Positions 45,013 to 56,246 of a stretch of 64,000 nt of DNA are shown here, in pieces; the stretch's first letter is position 1, and each line of letters begins with the position of its first letter. The notes beneath the pieces were generated by a model that saw only the letters and a program-made list of their open reading frames with translations, made no database searches and had not been told where the DNA came from. A program made the translations under genes and the position numbers. Source of the DNA: Schistocerca nitens (Eukaryota; Arthropoda; Insecta; Orthoptera; Acrididae); contig NC_064621.1 in assembly GCF_023898315.1 (NCBI RefSeq), forward strand, positions 542,149,383 through 542,213,382, in the 5' to 3' direction.

Positions 45013-45428
45013 TGTATTATGCAGTGGTACGGTCTGTAGGTGGTTTTGGTGTCTTGTGTGTTTTCTTTTAAAATGAGTTGCTTCTTAGTGGGATTATGTT
45101 GTTGGTTTTGTAGCCAGCAACGACCTACCCGTTGTCCAAAGTGGGCTCGCACCATCCTGAGTACAGAGGAATGTTTTGATTATACACAAATGGTTTTTAG
45201 CAATATCATGAAAATATCGCTTGTAATAGTCACGTTTGTAAATAGTCACGTTTGTAAATAGTCACGTTTGTAAACAGTTAAATAGGGATGTAGCTCGGAT
45301 ATGTTTTATACCGATAGACAGGGGGAAAGAGTGCTCAGTACTTAAAAAAAGAAACTTTGTAATTTGTCTGGCGTGTAATGAAGACTTGTTTGAACATTCT
45401 GTCCAAAGATCTATTTTTCAATGCAGAG
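45013..45428. other. Unassigned sequence with a short triplication
   Basis: 45226-45275 holds three copies of AATAGTCACGTTTGTAA (about 18-bp period). Nothing else seen. Confidence 0.4.
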
Positions 45429-45439
45429 TAACAAGTCGG

Positions 45440-45635
45440 TCCGCGCGGGATTAGCCGAGCGGTCTAAGGCGCTGCAGTCATGGACTGTGCGGCTGGTCCC
45501 GGCGGAGGTTCGAGTCCTCCCTCGGGCATGGGTGTGTGTGTTTGTCCATCGGATAATTTAAGTAGTGTGTAAGCTTAGGGACTGATGACCTTAGCAGTTA
45601 AGTCCCATAAGATTTCACACACATTTGAACATTTT
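45440..45635 (+). mobile_element. tRNA-Leu/Ser-like SINE
   Basis: The head GCGGGATTAGCCGAGCGGTC with B-box GGAGGTTCGAGTCCTCC is the best preserved tRNA-like head here, with a long variable-arm-like insertion. Tail TTTCACACACATTTGAACAT. An 11-bp target duplication TAACAAGTCGG (45429-45439, 45636-45646). It is not a tRNA gene, because the acceptor stem does not close and a SINE tail follows. Confidence 0.92.
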
Positions 45636-45639
45636 TAAC

Positions 45640-46866
45640 AAGTCGGACCGAGCCTACTCGTCATTGCCGATTTTGTCCAAATTTATGGCATATGGAGGGC
45701 GTGGGTGGAAATGAAAGTGACAGAAGTGGGACATCCAGATAGCCGAGCGTTTGGAAAAAAATGCATTTTTCGTTCGGATCGGACGAGGCTTGAGTCATTT
45801 AACTGAATGTAACGTCGAGACAACGATTAGCGCATTAGAAAGAGAGTTGTTGATTCGACCATCTATGAGGGAATCTTTTTTTACTTGCAGTTTTTATGTT
45901 ACTTGCACCGGAAATGAATCGAAATAACGCTCAATGTATTGTCTTTATTAAGGTTTTCAGTAAGTGCAGAAAAAGGAAAGGCAATGAAAAAATTACTGTT
46001 GCAGATAAACTTCCAATACAGGATTCCCCTCAAATGCACTCCGCAGGTGCAACCCTGGGACGCCTGTATTTACTGCCAGGTAAAGAATTTGCTCAAAAAG
46101 CTTCAAAACTGCTTTTACCTCATCGAGAGGGAAATCACATCCCCAGTAAGACTGCATCAAAATACACTCATCCTACATCACCAGCTATTCTCGAAAAAAT
46201 TTGGCGAAATTGTGCGTTTCGCGTCGTTCGCTGCCAATCTGTTTAGTGAAAGAGAACCTGTAAACTATTTTGTTTTTGTATACAAACTTTAAGACAATCA
46301 TGAAGTCGTAAATATTCTGCATTTCAAAATGCTATGTTTATAATGTGTGCAAGATGCCGAGAAAATTACTGCTTCTCCTGTTTTTACGATGAATGTGACT
46401 GCAGCACGTGTAAACCACCACCTGTAAAATAATAAAAATATCAAATTTTGTATACGTAGTTGTCGTGTACGCATTACAATACCTTCTTTACTTCCAATCC
46501 GAAGTTTTCCTAAGCCTTTCCTTTTCCAGCATTTTATGAGAATCTTAATAAATGCAATATATTGAGTGTTATTTCGATTTATTTGCGGTGCAAGTAACGT
46601 AAAAATGGAAAATAAAGTTTCTGCATGGGTGCTCGAACCCACACCCTTCGGATTACCGTTGTGTACTCTTCCCGCAGCGTCATTCGTTCTCTGGAGGCTA
46701 CGTTAACGTTAAGTGACTCACACCTCGTCCGACGCGCGCAATAATGCTACTTTTTCCTTAACGCTTGCCCATCTGGAGCCCCCCACTTCTATTACTTCCA
46801 TTTTCTCGCCTTGGCCTGCATGCCCCACGAATTTGGACGAAACTAGTGATGACGAATAGGCTCGGT
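45640..46866. mobile_element. Foldback element with ~340-bp inverted arms
   Basis: 45640-45985 and 46510-46866 are inverted relatives: GGACCGAGCCTACTCGTCAT against GGACCGAGCCTATTCGTCAT on the other strand, and TTACTTGCACCGGAAATGAATC against TTACTTGCACCGCAAATAAATC. The right arm includes, on the minus strand, a B-box-like GTGGGTTCGAGCACCCATGC. Frames in the centre (45896-46292) are not protein-like. A SINE sits at its left edge. Confidence 0.75.
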
Positions 46867-47027
46867 CCCCTTGTAAATGTTGTTTTTGTATGCTAAGAAG
46901 CATTTCGCATCGCAACGGGAAAATGGCGGCAATTGCTGGGAGACCAGCAGCTGACGTTACTGCAGGGCCCACCTCAGATGTGTATGGGCGAGCAGCCGAT
47001 CCCAGCTGCCAGCTCTTAGGCAGGCTA

Positions 47028-47727
47028 ATTGTAAGTAGGCTGTTTAGGTTTTTATGTTGGTAACACCACGTAGTGCTCTGTATGAAAACCACTGGCTGTG
47101 CTGTGTGCAGTCTGTGGCTAGTTTGCATTGTTGTCTGCCATTGTAGTGTTGGGCAGCTGGATGTTAACAGCGCGTAGCGTTGCGCAGTTGGTGAGCCGCC
47201 AGCAGTGGTGGATGTGGGGAGAGAAATGGCGGAGTTTTGAGAGCGGATGATCTGGACGTGTGTCCATCAGAGACAGTAAATTTGTAAGACTGGATGTCAT
47301 GAACTGCTATATATATTATGACTTTTGAACACTATTAAGGTAAATATATTGTTTGTTCTCTATCAAAATCTTTCACTTGCTAAATATGCCTATCAGTAGT
47401 TAGTGCCTTCAGTAGTTTGAAACTTTTATTTAGCTGGCAGTAGTGGCGCTCGCTGTTTTGCAGTAATTCGAGTAACGAAGATTTTTGTGAGGTAAGTGAT
47501 TTGTGAAAGGTACAGGTAATGTTAGTCAGGGCCATTCTTTTATAGGGATAATTGAAAGTCAGATTGTGTTGCGCTAAAAATATTGTGTGTCAGCTTAGTG
47601 TTGATCAGAATAGGTAAAGAGCGAAATGTCTGAGTACGTTCAGTTCTGCTCAGCTGATTGAAAATCAAATAATGTAAGAGGTTTATCAGCACAGTAATTC
47701 ATTAATTTTTCTAAGGGGACGTTTCAT
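47028..47727 (+). mobile_element. LTR-like dispersed repeat, fossil
   Basis: Starts TGTAAGTAGGCTGTTTAGG and ends AAGGGGACGTTTCA. Non-coding, about 700 bp, no internal structure beyond LTR-like ends. I recall this as a dispersed orthopteran repeat but could not check it. No matching flank duplication, so solo LTR is an inference. Age not estimated. Confidence 0.4.
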
Positions 47728-48480
47728 AGTAACATCCCTCTCGTGGGCGCTTTCGTTGCTCCTAACCCCGCGAGGTTAGCCGTACCTGCGCTCATCTTGT
47801 AAGGGGTTCATTACTATTCGCTAGCGCACTTCAACGGATGTAATTTCGATGGATTGCTCACGCGCTGCCTGCGATATGGAATATCTATGCTACAACAGAA
47901 TCGCAGGTCAGAGCAGTGTTGGCAGTTAAGTCGATTTAGTATCTCGCAGAGAGCAGTCGTGTTTTGTAGCTCGCAGAGAGCACTTGAGTCCTGGAGTTCG
48001 GACAGCGCAGTCCAGCGGTCGTGCAGAACGATGGCAGTGCCTGAGCGATGTAGCGTAAGGTAATAAAAATATTGTTCTTTGTTGCCGCGTGCATAATTGC
48101 TACAATTGTAATGTCAAAGTCCCATGTAATTCCTTGCAGAAATATTTCAATAATAACTTTTGTTCTGAAGAAAACTTTTGCCCGTCATTTATCTGAGTTT
48201 AAAGATTTTACGAATTTTTCCTGTGCATACTCATGTCGATTAAACAAAAGAAAATCATTTGTTTTCCTACAAATGAAAATCTAGTGGCCAGCATTGCAAT
48301 AGGCTGTGCCAAAAATTTCTTATAGGAGCAGATATATAGACAGCGTTATCCGGTGACATCATTGTGAGGTAAAAATTCTTCAGTTTATTCAGGATGATTT
48401 CACAGAGCCATGACGCAGCGCTGCTGACGTCAAAACTTATTAATCTCGATATGCAGTCAGTCTTTAATGGAAGGTCACAT
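47728..48480. other. Unassigned sequence, possibly LTR-related
   Basis: 47925-47990 has a repeated CTCGCAGAGAGCA. There is an AATAAAAATATTG at 48062. No coding that I can support. Confidence 0.25.
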
Positions 48481-48489
48481 TAAAACTTG

Positions 48490-49130
48490 AAATTTTATTA
48501 TTGGAAAGAAAATTTGGAAATACGGAAGCGTCCGATCCCGCCCGTCTGCTTTGACCCATGACGTTACAAATATGGCGGAAACAAAAACACACACATTTTC
48601 CAGAAGATGCCTAATGACACTAACGGGACAAGCGCGGGAAATAGGGTGTTTTGGGTGGGGGCAAACTAAATATAAACAAATTTAGACGCCTTGCGTAGCT
48701 ACAACGTGTAAGTGAAGACAGCCATGCATGAATACCCACCCACCTCCCCAGGGGTCGTAACGCCTGCAACCCATAGAAGATAAAGATGCTTCAGTAGCTG
48801 ATTAGTGTTTTTTGTCTTTTTTAAAAAAAATCTCACGGGATAGAACGAAGAGATCAGAAAGATAAATATAATAAACTAAAACAGAAATTGGAGGAAACAG
48901 ATAATTAAAATAAGTAATAAGTGTTTTAAATTAAAAAAAAATCTCACGAGATAGAACGAACAGATCAGAAAAGTAAATAAAATAAGATAAAACAGAACTG
49001 GAGACAGCCACACTCAAACCAAACTCCGCGCCGTCATGACGTCACACACAACACCCTTACGTCACGGGTCAAAGCCGACGCGTGGGATCGGACGCTTCTG
49101 TCGACTCGAAAATTTTTATTGGGAACTTGA
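48490..49130. repeat. Inverted-repeat element with an internal ~100-bp direct duplication
   Basis: GAAGCGTCCGATCCC (48526) faces GGGATCGGACGCTTC (49084), and CTTTGACCCATGACGT faces ACGTCACGGGTCAAAG. Inside, AAAAATCTCACGGGATAGAA (48827) and its relative (48943) begin two direct copies of about 90-115 bp. No coding. Outer borders are uncertain. A 19-C run lies nearby at 49321-49339. Confidence 0.6.
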
Positions 49131-49499
49131 ACGAGATTTTTTTCTGTTAGGAGGCTACACTAAATGTGAATATTATAATTATTTTTCTGTTGGGAGGTCA
49201 CAAGCTCTTTCCCGTCGTTGCTGACGAACCGCACAATGGACACTCTCCCCAATGCACTTGCAGTGTGACGCTGCAGCGTTCGGAAAGCAAAAATACCTTC
49301 GAAACTCGAGCCACTCCTAACCCCCCCCCCCCCCCCCCCATTTCTGAGATAAGTGAGGTTACCGAGTTGTGATTTGGTTTTTAGGCCCTTTTTCTTATAA
49401 TTTTGTAGTTATTTAAACAGACAAATGCCGAAACTGTTTCTTATCGGGGTAGCTCGATTCAGTATGCTCTCCCCCACAATGGGCAACCCACTAATCATT

Positions 49500-50750
49500 T
49501 ATTTTTGAAATCGAGGACTTATAAAACTAGTTGCTTACAATTTCCGGTGGGTACATCGGGCAGACGGGGAGGTCATTTACCGTTAGATTCAGCGGGCATT
49601 TAATAGCGAAAAAAGGGCAAATTAAAAAATATTCCCCCTTCGCTGAATATCTAAAAGCTTCAGGCCATCAGCCCCCGAGTTTGGAAAATCTTGTAATCCT
49701 GCATGTAGAAAATAAAGGACGATATTAAATTTGCTTGAGGCATTCGAAACTTCGAAACATATTCGCTTCAAATCTCAAGGCTTTTAAACGGACAGCTATC
49801 GTCGAAAAATCAGAAGTTTTTCGGTGCTATGATGCGCATGTTTAAATGAGTTTATTAATTTATATCAGTTCAGTCACTGGGCGTTCTTCACGGTTATTGA
49901 CACACACCCTCTCATAGTTAGAGATCGTATCGTCGCCACTTGCCGAGCTTCCTGGTACTACGACGCCGTAGGCCTTCGTCTAGTCGGAACAGTGCTAGCA
50001 CGTAAGGTTGTGCATGTATGACAGACGTAAACAGTCCCTATTTTGTGTTTAAGAGGCGTCGCCTCCAAATAATGTTTGTGTCTTAGTCGTTTCGACACGC
50101 AGACAGTTTGCTTCCTGCTGTTGTATAAAGTCGTAGTTTTAATAGTGTTGTTTTCCTTTTCCAGGTCTTTTCATATGCTGTTGACAGAAACTGCATTTTT
50201 AAAAAGTCACATTTGATCTTATCTTACGAGAGTTCTGTCTTATTACTGTTATTGGGTCGTGGTGTGTTGCCACATTACTGTAAACCTCCACAAGGTAGGC
50301 TTTTGACTGTGTCTCTTTTATGGCTATTGTTAATAATCTTGTATACGACCTAATGTCGCTCTTGTTTTAGGTACAAATTTCGACTATCAGTGTTGTTCCG
50401 TATTTTAGCGTTATACGTGCACTCGGCCCATTCTTTCCTGGGTGTAATTTAATGCGTTTTGCTCTTCATTTTATGAGACGATTATTTACCCATAGTTTCA
50501 TAAGTGTTAGATGTTATATTTCATACTACGGGAGCTAGAACACTCTATAGTTACCATTCCCCCCCCTTCCCCCTAAACGCAGTTGAGGACCTGCAACTTT
50601 TATGTTGAAGTGTTAAAGAATTTTTACGTAATTTTGTTGTTTTGGAATCTTTGTGTATGGCCATTATATTTGTACTGGGTTGTGTGATCTTCCTAGATTG
50701 TCTGAAGATGCCTTTCAATACAGGACTAATAAATCCATCTTTATTGCAAT
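49500..50750 (+). mobile_element. Penelope-like element fragment with 3' non-coding tail
   Basis: The frame at 49531-49728 reads GYIGQTGRSFTVRFSGHLIA and SPFAEYLKASGHQPPSLENL. This is the YIG half of a GIY-YIG domain followed by the FAEYL...GH block typical of Penelope-like elements. The long tail ends with TCTGAAGATGCCTTTCAATA at about 50700. The RT is absent. Borders approximate; a SINE inserted at 50751. Confidence 0.6.
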
Positions 50751-50986
50751 TCTGCAGCTCGTGGTCTTACGGTAGCGTTCCCGCTTCCCGCGCACGGGGT
50801 CCCGGGTTCGATTCCCGGCGGGGCCAGGGATATTATCTGCCTTGTGATGACTGGGTGTTGTGTGTCTCTCATCATCATTTCATCCCCATCGACACCCAAG
50901 TCACCGAAGTGGCGTCAACTCGAAAGACTTGCACCAGGCGAACGGTCTACCCGATGGGAGGCCCTAGGCACACGGCATTTCCATTT
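50751..50986 (+). mobile_element. tRNA-derived SINE (CTCGTGGTC head, CATTTCCATTT tail)
   Basis: Head CTCGTGGTCTTACGGTAGCG, B-box GGGTTCGATTCCCGG, body GGCGTCAACTCGAAAGACTT, end GCATTTCCATTT. An 11-bp target duplication TTTATTGCAAT (50740-50750, 50987-50997). Confidence 0.93.
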
Positions 50987-51216
50987 TTTATTGCAATCAT
51001 GACTGAATTCTCTCTATAACACTACCACGGTTACTATATAAGTGCCACAGGTTTGGGAATAGAGTGGAATGACTTCTACTATGTTTTTGTGTACATACAT
51101 TTAATAGAAATTTTATGTTAAGTTCTATAATTTGATCACTGTGACAACATTTGTTATTTAGAGGGGCATGTTCCCACGTACAAACAAATTTTTGCACAAC
51201 ACGTGACATCACGTAC

Positions 51217-51217
51217 A

Positions 51218-51252
<35 letters not shown>

Positions 51253-51985
51253 ACACACACACACACGTACACACGTACAGACACACACACGTACACACGT
51301 ACAGACACACACACGTACACACGTACAGACACACACACGTACACACGTACAGACACACACACGTACACACGTACAGACACACACACGTACACACGTACAG
51401 ACACACACACGTACACACGTACAGACACACACACGTACACACGTACAGACACACACACGTACACACGTACAGACACACACACGTACACACGTACAGACAC
51501 ACACACGTACACACGTACAGACACACACACGTACACACGTACACACGTACACACGTACAGACACACACACGTACACACGTACAGACACACACACGTACAC
51601 ACGTACAGACACACACACGTACACACGTACAGACACACACACGTACACACGTACAGACACACACACGTACACACGTACAGACACACACACGTACACACGT
51701 ACAGACACACGTACACACGTACAGACACACACACACACACACGTACAGACACACGTACACACGTACAGACACACACACACACACACGTACAGACACACAC
51801 ACACACACGTACAGACACACACACACACACACACGTACAGACACACACACACACACGTACAGACACACACACACACACGTACAGACACACACACACACAC
51901 GTACAGACACACACACACACACACACACGTACAGACACACACACACACACACACGTACAGACACACACACACACACACACGTACA

Positions 51986-52020
<35 letters not shown>

Positions 52021-52023
52021 ACA

Positions 52024-52062
<39 letters not shown>

Positions 52063-52115
52063 ACAGACACACACACACACACACACACGTACAGACACAC
52101 ACACACACACATACA

Positions 52116-52161
<46 letters not shown>

Positions 52162-52219
52162 GACACACACACACACACACACACACGTACAGACACACAC
52201 ACACACACACACACGTACA

Positions 52220-52252
<33 letters not shown>

Positions 52253-52375
52253 ACAGACACACACACGTACACACACACACGTACACACACACACGTACAC
52301 ACACACACGTTCAGACACACACACAGACACACACGTACAGACACACACGTACAGACACACACACACACACGTACA

Positions 52376-52468
<93 letters not shown>

Positions 52469-53378
52469 ACAGACACACACACACACACACAGACACACAG
52501 ACACACACACAGACACACACACAGACACACACACACGTACACACAGACACACACACGTACACACACACGTACACACACAGACACACGTATACAGACACAC
52601 GTATACAGACACACGTATACAGACACACGTATACAGACACGCGCGCGCACGGACACGCGCGCGCACGGACACGCGCGCGCACGGACACGCGCGCGCACGG
52701 ACACGCGCGCGCACGGACACGCGCGCGCACGGACACGCGCGCGCACGGACACGCGCGCGCACGGACACGCGCGCGCACGGACACGCGCGCGCACGGACAC
52801 GCGCGCGCACGGACACGCGCGCGCACGGACACGCGCGCGCACGGACACGCGCGCGCACGGACACGCGCGCGCACGGACACGCGCGCGCACGGACACGCGC
52901 GCGCACGGACACGCGCGCGCACGGACACGCGCGCGCACGGACACGCGCGCGCACGGACACGCGCGCGCACGGACACGCGCGCGCACGGACACGCGCGCGC
53001 ACGGACACGCGCGCGCACGGACACGCGCGCGCACGGACACGCGCGCGCACGGACACGCGCGCGCACGGACACGCGCGCGCACGGACACGCGCGCGCACGG
53101 ACACGCGCGCGCACGGACACGCGCGCGCGCACAGACACGCGCGCGCGCACAGACACGCGCGCGCGCACAGACACGCGCGCGCGCACAGACACAGGCGCGC
53201 GCACAGACACAGGCGCGCGCACAGACACAGGCGCGCGCACACACACACACACACAGACACACACACACAGACACACACACACAGACACACACACACAGAC
53301 ACACACACACAGACACACACACACAGACACACACACACACACAGACACACACACACAGACACACACACACACACACAG

Positions 53379-53436
<58 letters not shown>
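51217..53436. repeat. CA-derived composite satellite with 24-bp and 16-bp higher-order units
   Basis: Blocks in order: (CA)n at 51217-51250; a 24-bp unit ACAGACACACACACGTACAC+ACGT, about 18 copies, to about 51715; variable (CA)n GTACAG units to about 52570; a 14-bp unit with GTATACAG at 52575-52638; a 16-bp unit ACGCGCGCGCACGGAC, about 30 copies, 52639-53118; 18-bp relatives to 53237; (CA)nG units to 53390; (AG)n to 53436. All frames stay open on both strands because unit lengths are near multiples of 3 and contain no stop. It is not a gene. Confidence 0.95.
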
Positions 53437-53438
<2 letters not shown>

Positions 53439-53906
53439 TGTGCTTATGTACTCTTTTGAACACATTCATAAGTGGTCACAATAAGTACCATCTAGAGATT
53501 ACGTTTAGGTGACATTTGTCAAATCTGTTGCAATTATCAATCTTTCTTTATTTGTCTCCTATGTTATAATTACATTGATGCATAACTTAAGAGTCCGTTA
53601 AACATGTCTTTTACAGTGGCACATGCTCCTGTACGTAGATACCCAACGCACCAATACTTGATCTAGTATCTCACCTTCGATACATCCTGAACACTGAAGC
53701 TTTATTTTGAACTGTCGATAAAGCACATTACTTCTTTTTGTGGGAATGATGACTGAATTACGAAGTTAGTTATTCTTTTTGTAGATAGTGTAAGGTACAA
53801 ACGAAGGCAAGAAAAATCTCCTTGGGAGGATATTTCATATGTAAATTTTGTAAACATTGTGATTTTAAAGTTCTGTTTGTCTGACAATAGTTGCAATATT
53901 AAAAAT
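53437..53906. other. Unassigned sequence
   Basis: No coding or repeat structure seen. Confidence 0.3.
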
Positions 53907-54190
53907 CTGCGAACCTTGCAGAACTAGCACTCCTGAAAGAAAGGATATTGCGGAGACATGGCTTAGCCACAGCCTGGGGGATGTTTCCAGAATGAGATTT
54001 TCACTCTGCGGCGGAGTGCGCGCTGATATGAAACTTCCTGGCAGATTAAAACTGTGTGCCCGACCGAGATTCGAACTCGGGACCTTTGCCTTTTGCGGGC
54101 AAGTGCTGTACCATCTGAGCTACCGCGAAAGGCAAAGGTCCCGAGTTCGAGTCTCGGTCGGGCACACAGTTTTAATCTGCCAGGAAGTTT
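53907..54190. mobile_element. tRNA-like hairpin repeat (foldback SINE-like)
   Basis: A body from TGCGAACCTTGCAGAACTAG leads into two 63-bp inverted arms (54031-54093, 54128-54190). Each arm carries a tRNA T-arm/B-box (CCGAGTTCGAATCTCGG and its mirror). The 34-nt centre contains GGGCAAGTGCTGTACCATCT and GAGCTACC, which is a tRNA A-box and D-arm read on the minus strand. A complete tRNA-like head therefore reads on the minus strand and shares its T-arm with the mirror copy. Confidence 0.85.
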
Positions 54191-56246
54191 AATATTAAAA
54201 ATACTGAATTTATGGTGGAACACTAGAGCTCTGTCGACAGAGCGTGACATCGTGTTAATAACAGGTCCAACGCGACTTTTTTTTTGTTTACGGGCATTGG
54301 AGTGACGAAAGACGTCTGTTTCAGCCACTTTTCATGAAATTGTCACGAGTAATGATTATCTTGGCTTCATCTTGTTCAGCAGATTGCTTGTCTGCTATTT
54401 TCCGTATGATGTGGTGATGCCTGGGAGAATAAATGCGTAGGGAACCAACTTTATTCATTTCATTTCCCTGTTTATTTCACAGCAGCATTCTATGTTACCC
54501 TTTATCAATAACCTAGTCATGGTTAGCTTTATGATGTATGAATGTGTGGTTAATTGAAAGTGCATGCACGACCGTAGATGTCGAAGCAGGGGGATGTGTA
54601 CAGAATTTTAACATTTAAAGCTGGCTTCTGTCTTGACTGGTGGAGACAATCGCTTTTCTCGCTCTTTTAGAGAGATAACTTTGTGACTGATCAGTCAGAC
54701 CAAAGGGCAAATTGTCGAGTTTTTCACCGAAATCTTGTTCGAATCTTGTTAGAATTTTGTTCGGTATACTGGTGGGGACTACTGAGTAATGGTCGCTGGC
54801 ATTATTTTGACATCCACCCGACTGAGTGTCGAGTTTGGCGCTGCAGTATCGTTTCTTGGACGATTGACTCTTGATGCCCACACTCAGGGGTGTTGCACAA
54901 AAACGCAGCATCTGGGATGTTATAGAAACTTCAGGTCAGTTACTTGTGGTCTGACGGTGCTATGATTAACAGGTGATGCTTCTCAGCGCATTCCGCTTAG
55001 ACGTTTAGTTTTATAACGCAGGTAATCCGTGCAGTAACAAAATTCATATATGAAGGGAATTATGTGGCTAAATTTTGCGTAAAAAATGGTAATGGTCAAA
55101 CGTGAACCCTTTAAGTAAAGAAAATATAAAGACTATGTAATAGAAAAATAACAAATACAAAATTATACTGAAAACCTTCCTTTGTTGCGGAAATGGCTGA
55201 AAAGAAACATTCTGAAAACTGTTAACTTCTGAAAAATGCAATATAGGAAATTCACTGACGTTGCAAAAGCTATATATGTGTATATATGAAAGAAACAATG
55301 TAAACCTCTAAATCATAATTCATTCTGATGTTGATAACGAATCTTAAGAAAATCAATGACGAAAAATGGAAAGAAAGGTAAAAGTATAGCCTTCAGATAG
55401 TTGTGGATAGTTGAGTGGTGGCAGTAATACGTAAAACTTAAAAGATTACTGCTCATGTTGGTGGCTTTATAGTGTCTCAAAAGAATTTCACGTTTTGTGC
55501 AAGTCAGAGTAATTACTGTGTCAGAGGTTCAGTATAAAGTGCTATGCTGTGTTGTTATCGCTGTCACTCTTCACTTGTTCCACAATTTCTAGCCAAATAA
55601 GGAAGAAATTAAAGATTATGGGTTAGACTTACGAGAAAGACGAAATTATTCATTCGAGCAATAGTCAGTTATTTCGTACAAGCTGTAAATCTGTATGCAT
55701 AGTTATCGCTAACATGCTAGTATTTGTTGTGAGCATAATTATTTCGGATATAACAATGACTTCGGTGAGACTAATATATCACAAAAATCATTGTGATCAG
55801 AGTATATTGAAAACCACGTAATTCCTATTCTGATATATGGTTTGGCTTGACTCTTGAGGTATTATTTTCTAGCTCATGGTAAATTGCGTCAGTCTGCACC
55901 TCTGGAGTTATTTAATTTCACTTTCTGCTGTTAACTCAATTGAAATTTTGCCGCTAAACGTCATCCATACGATGGTATATGCAGTGTACAGTGCATGACA
56001 GTTCACCAGGTGCCAAGTGTAATGAAATTTTTCCTCTCAACAATAAGGAAAGTAATGGCTGAAAATCGTACTATTGATTCCATTCATTTTAGAGTTTTCT
56101 GGAGGGAGGGTTGAGTTTAACATTCATATAATACTACACGCTTGATTCACATATATAAAGGGAAGAGACTGCACTGCTCTACCTCTATACCTCACACACA
56201 ATTTTTGCCTGTTGCAGCTTCCTTGCCAAACAATTCCTGTAAATTA
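54191..56246. other. Unassigned AT-rich sequence
   Basis: Two kilobases without recognisable coding, transposon ends or tandem structure. Confidence 0.3.

Noticed and set aside
45440-45530. Possible tRNA-Leu or tRNA-Ser gene
   Set aside because: Good A-box and B-box, but the acceptor stem does not close, a SINE tail follows, and an 11-bp target duplication frames the whole unit.
51151-53512. Very long open frames (up to 777 codons) on both strands, all Thr/His/Arg or Cys/Val repeats
   Set aside because: They are translations of the CA-derived satellite in several overlapping frames on both strands. Stop-free units of 24 and 16 bp explain the openness.
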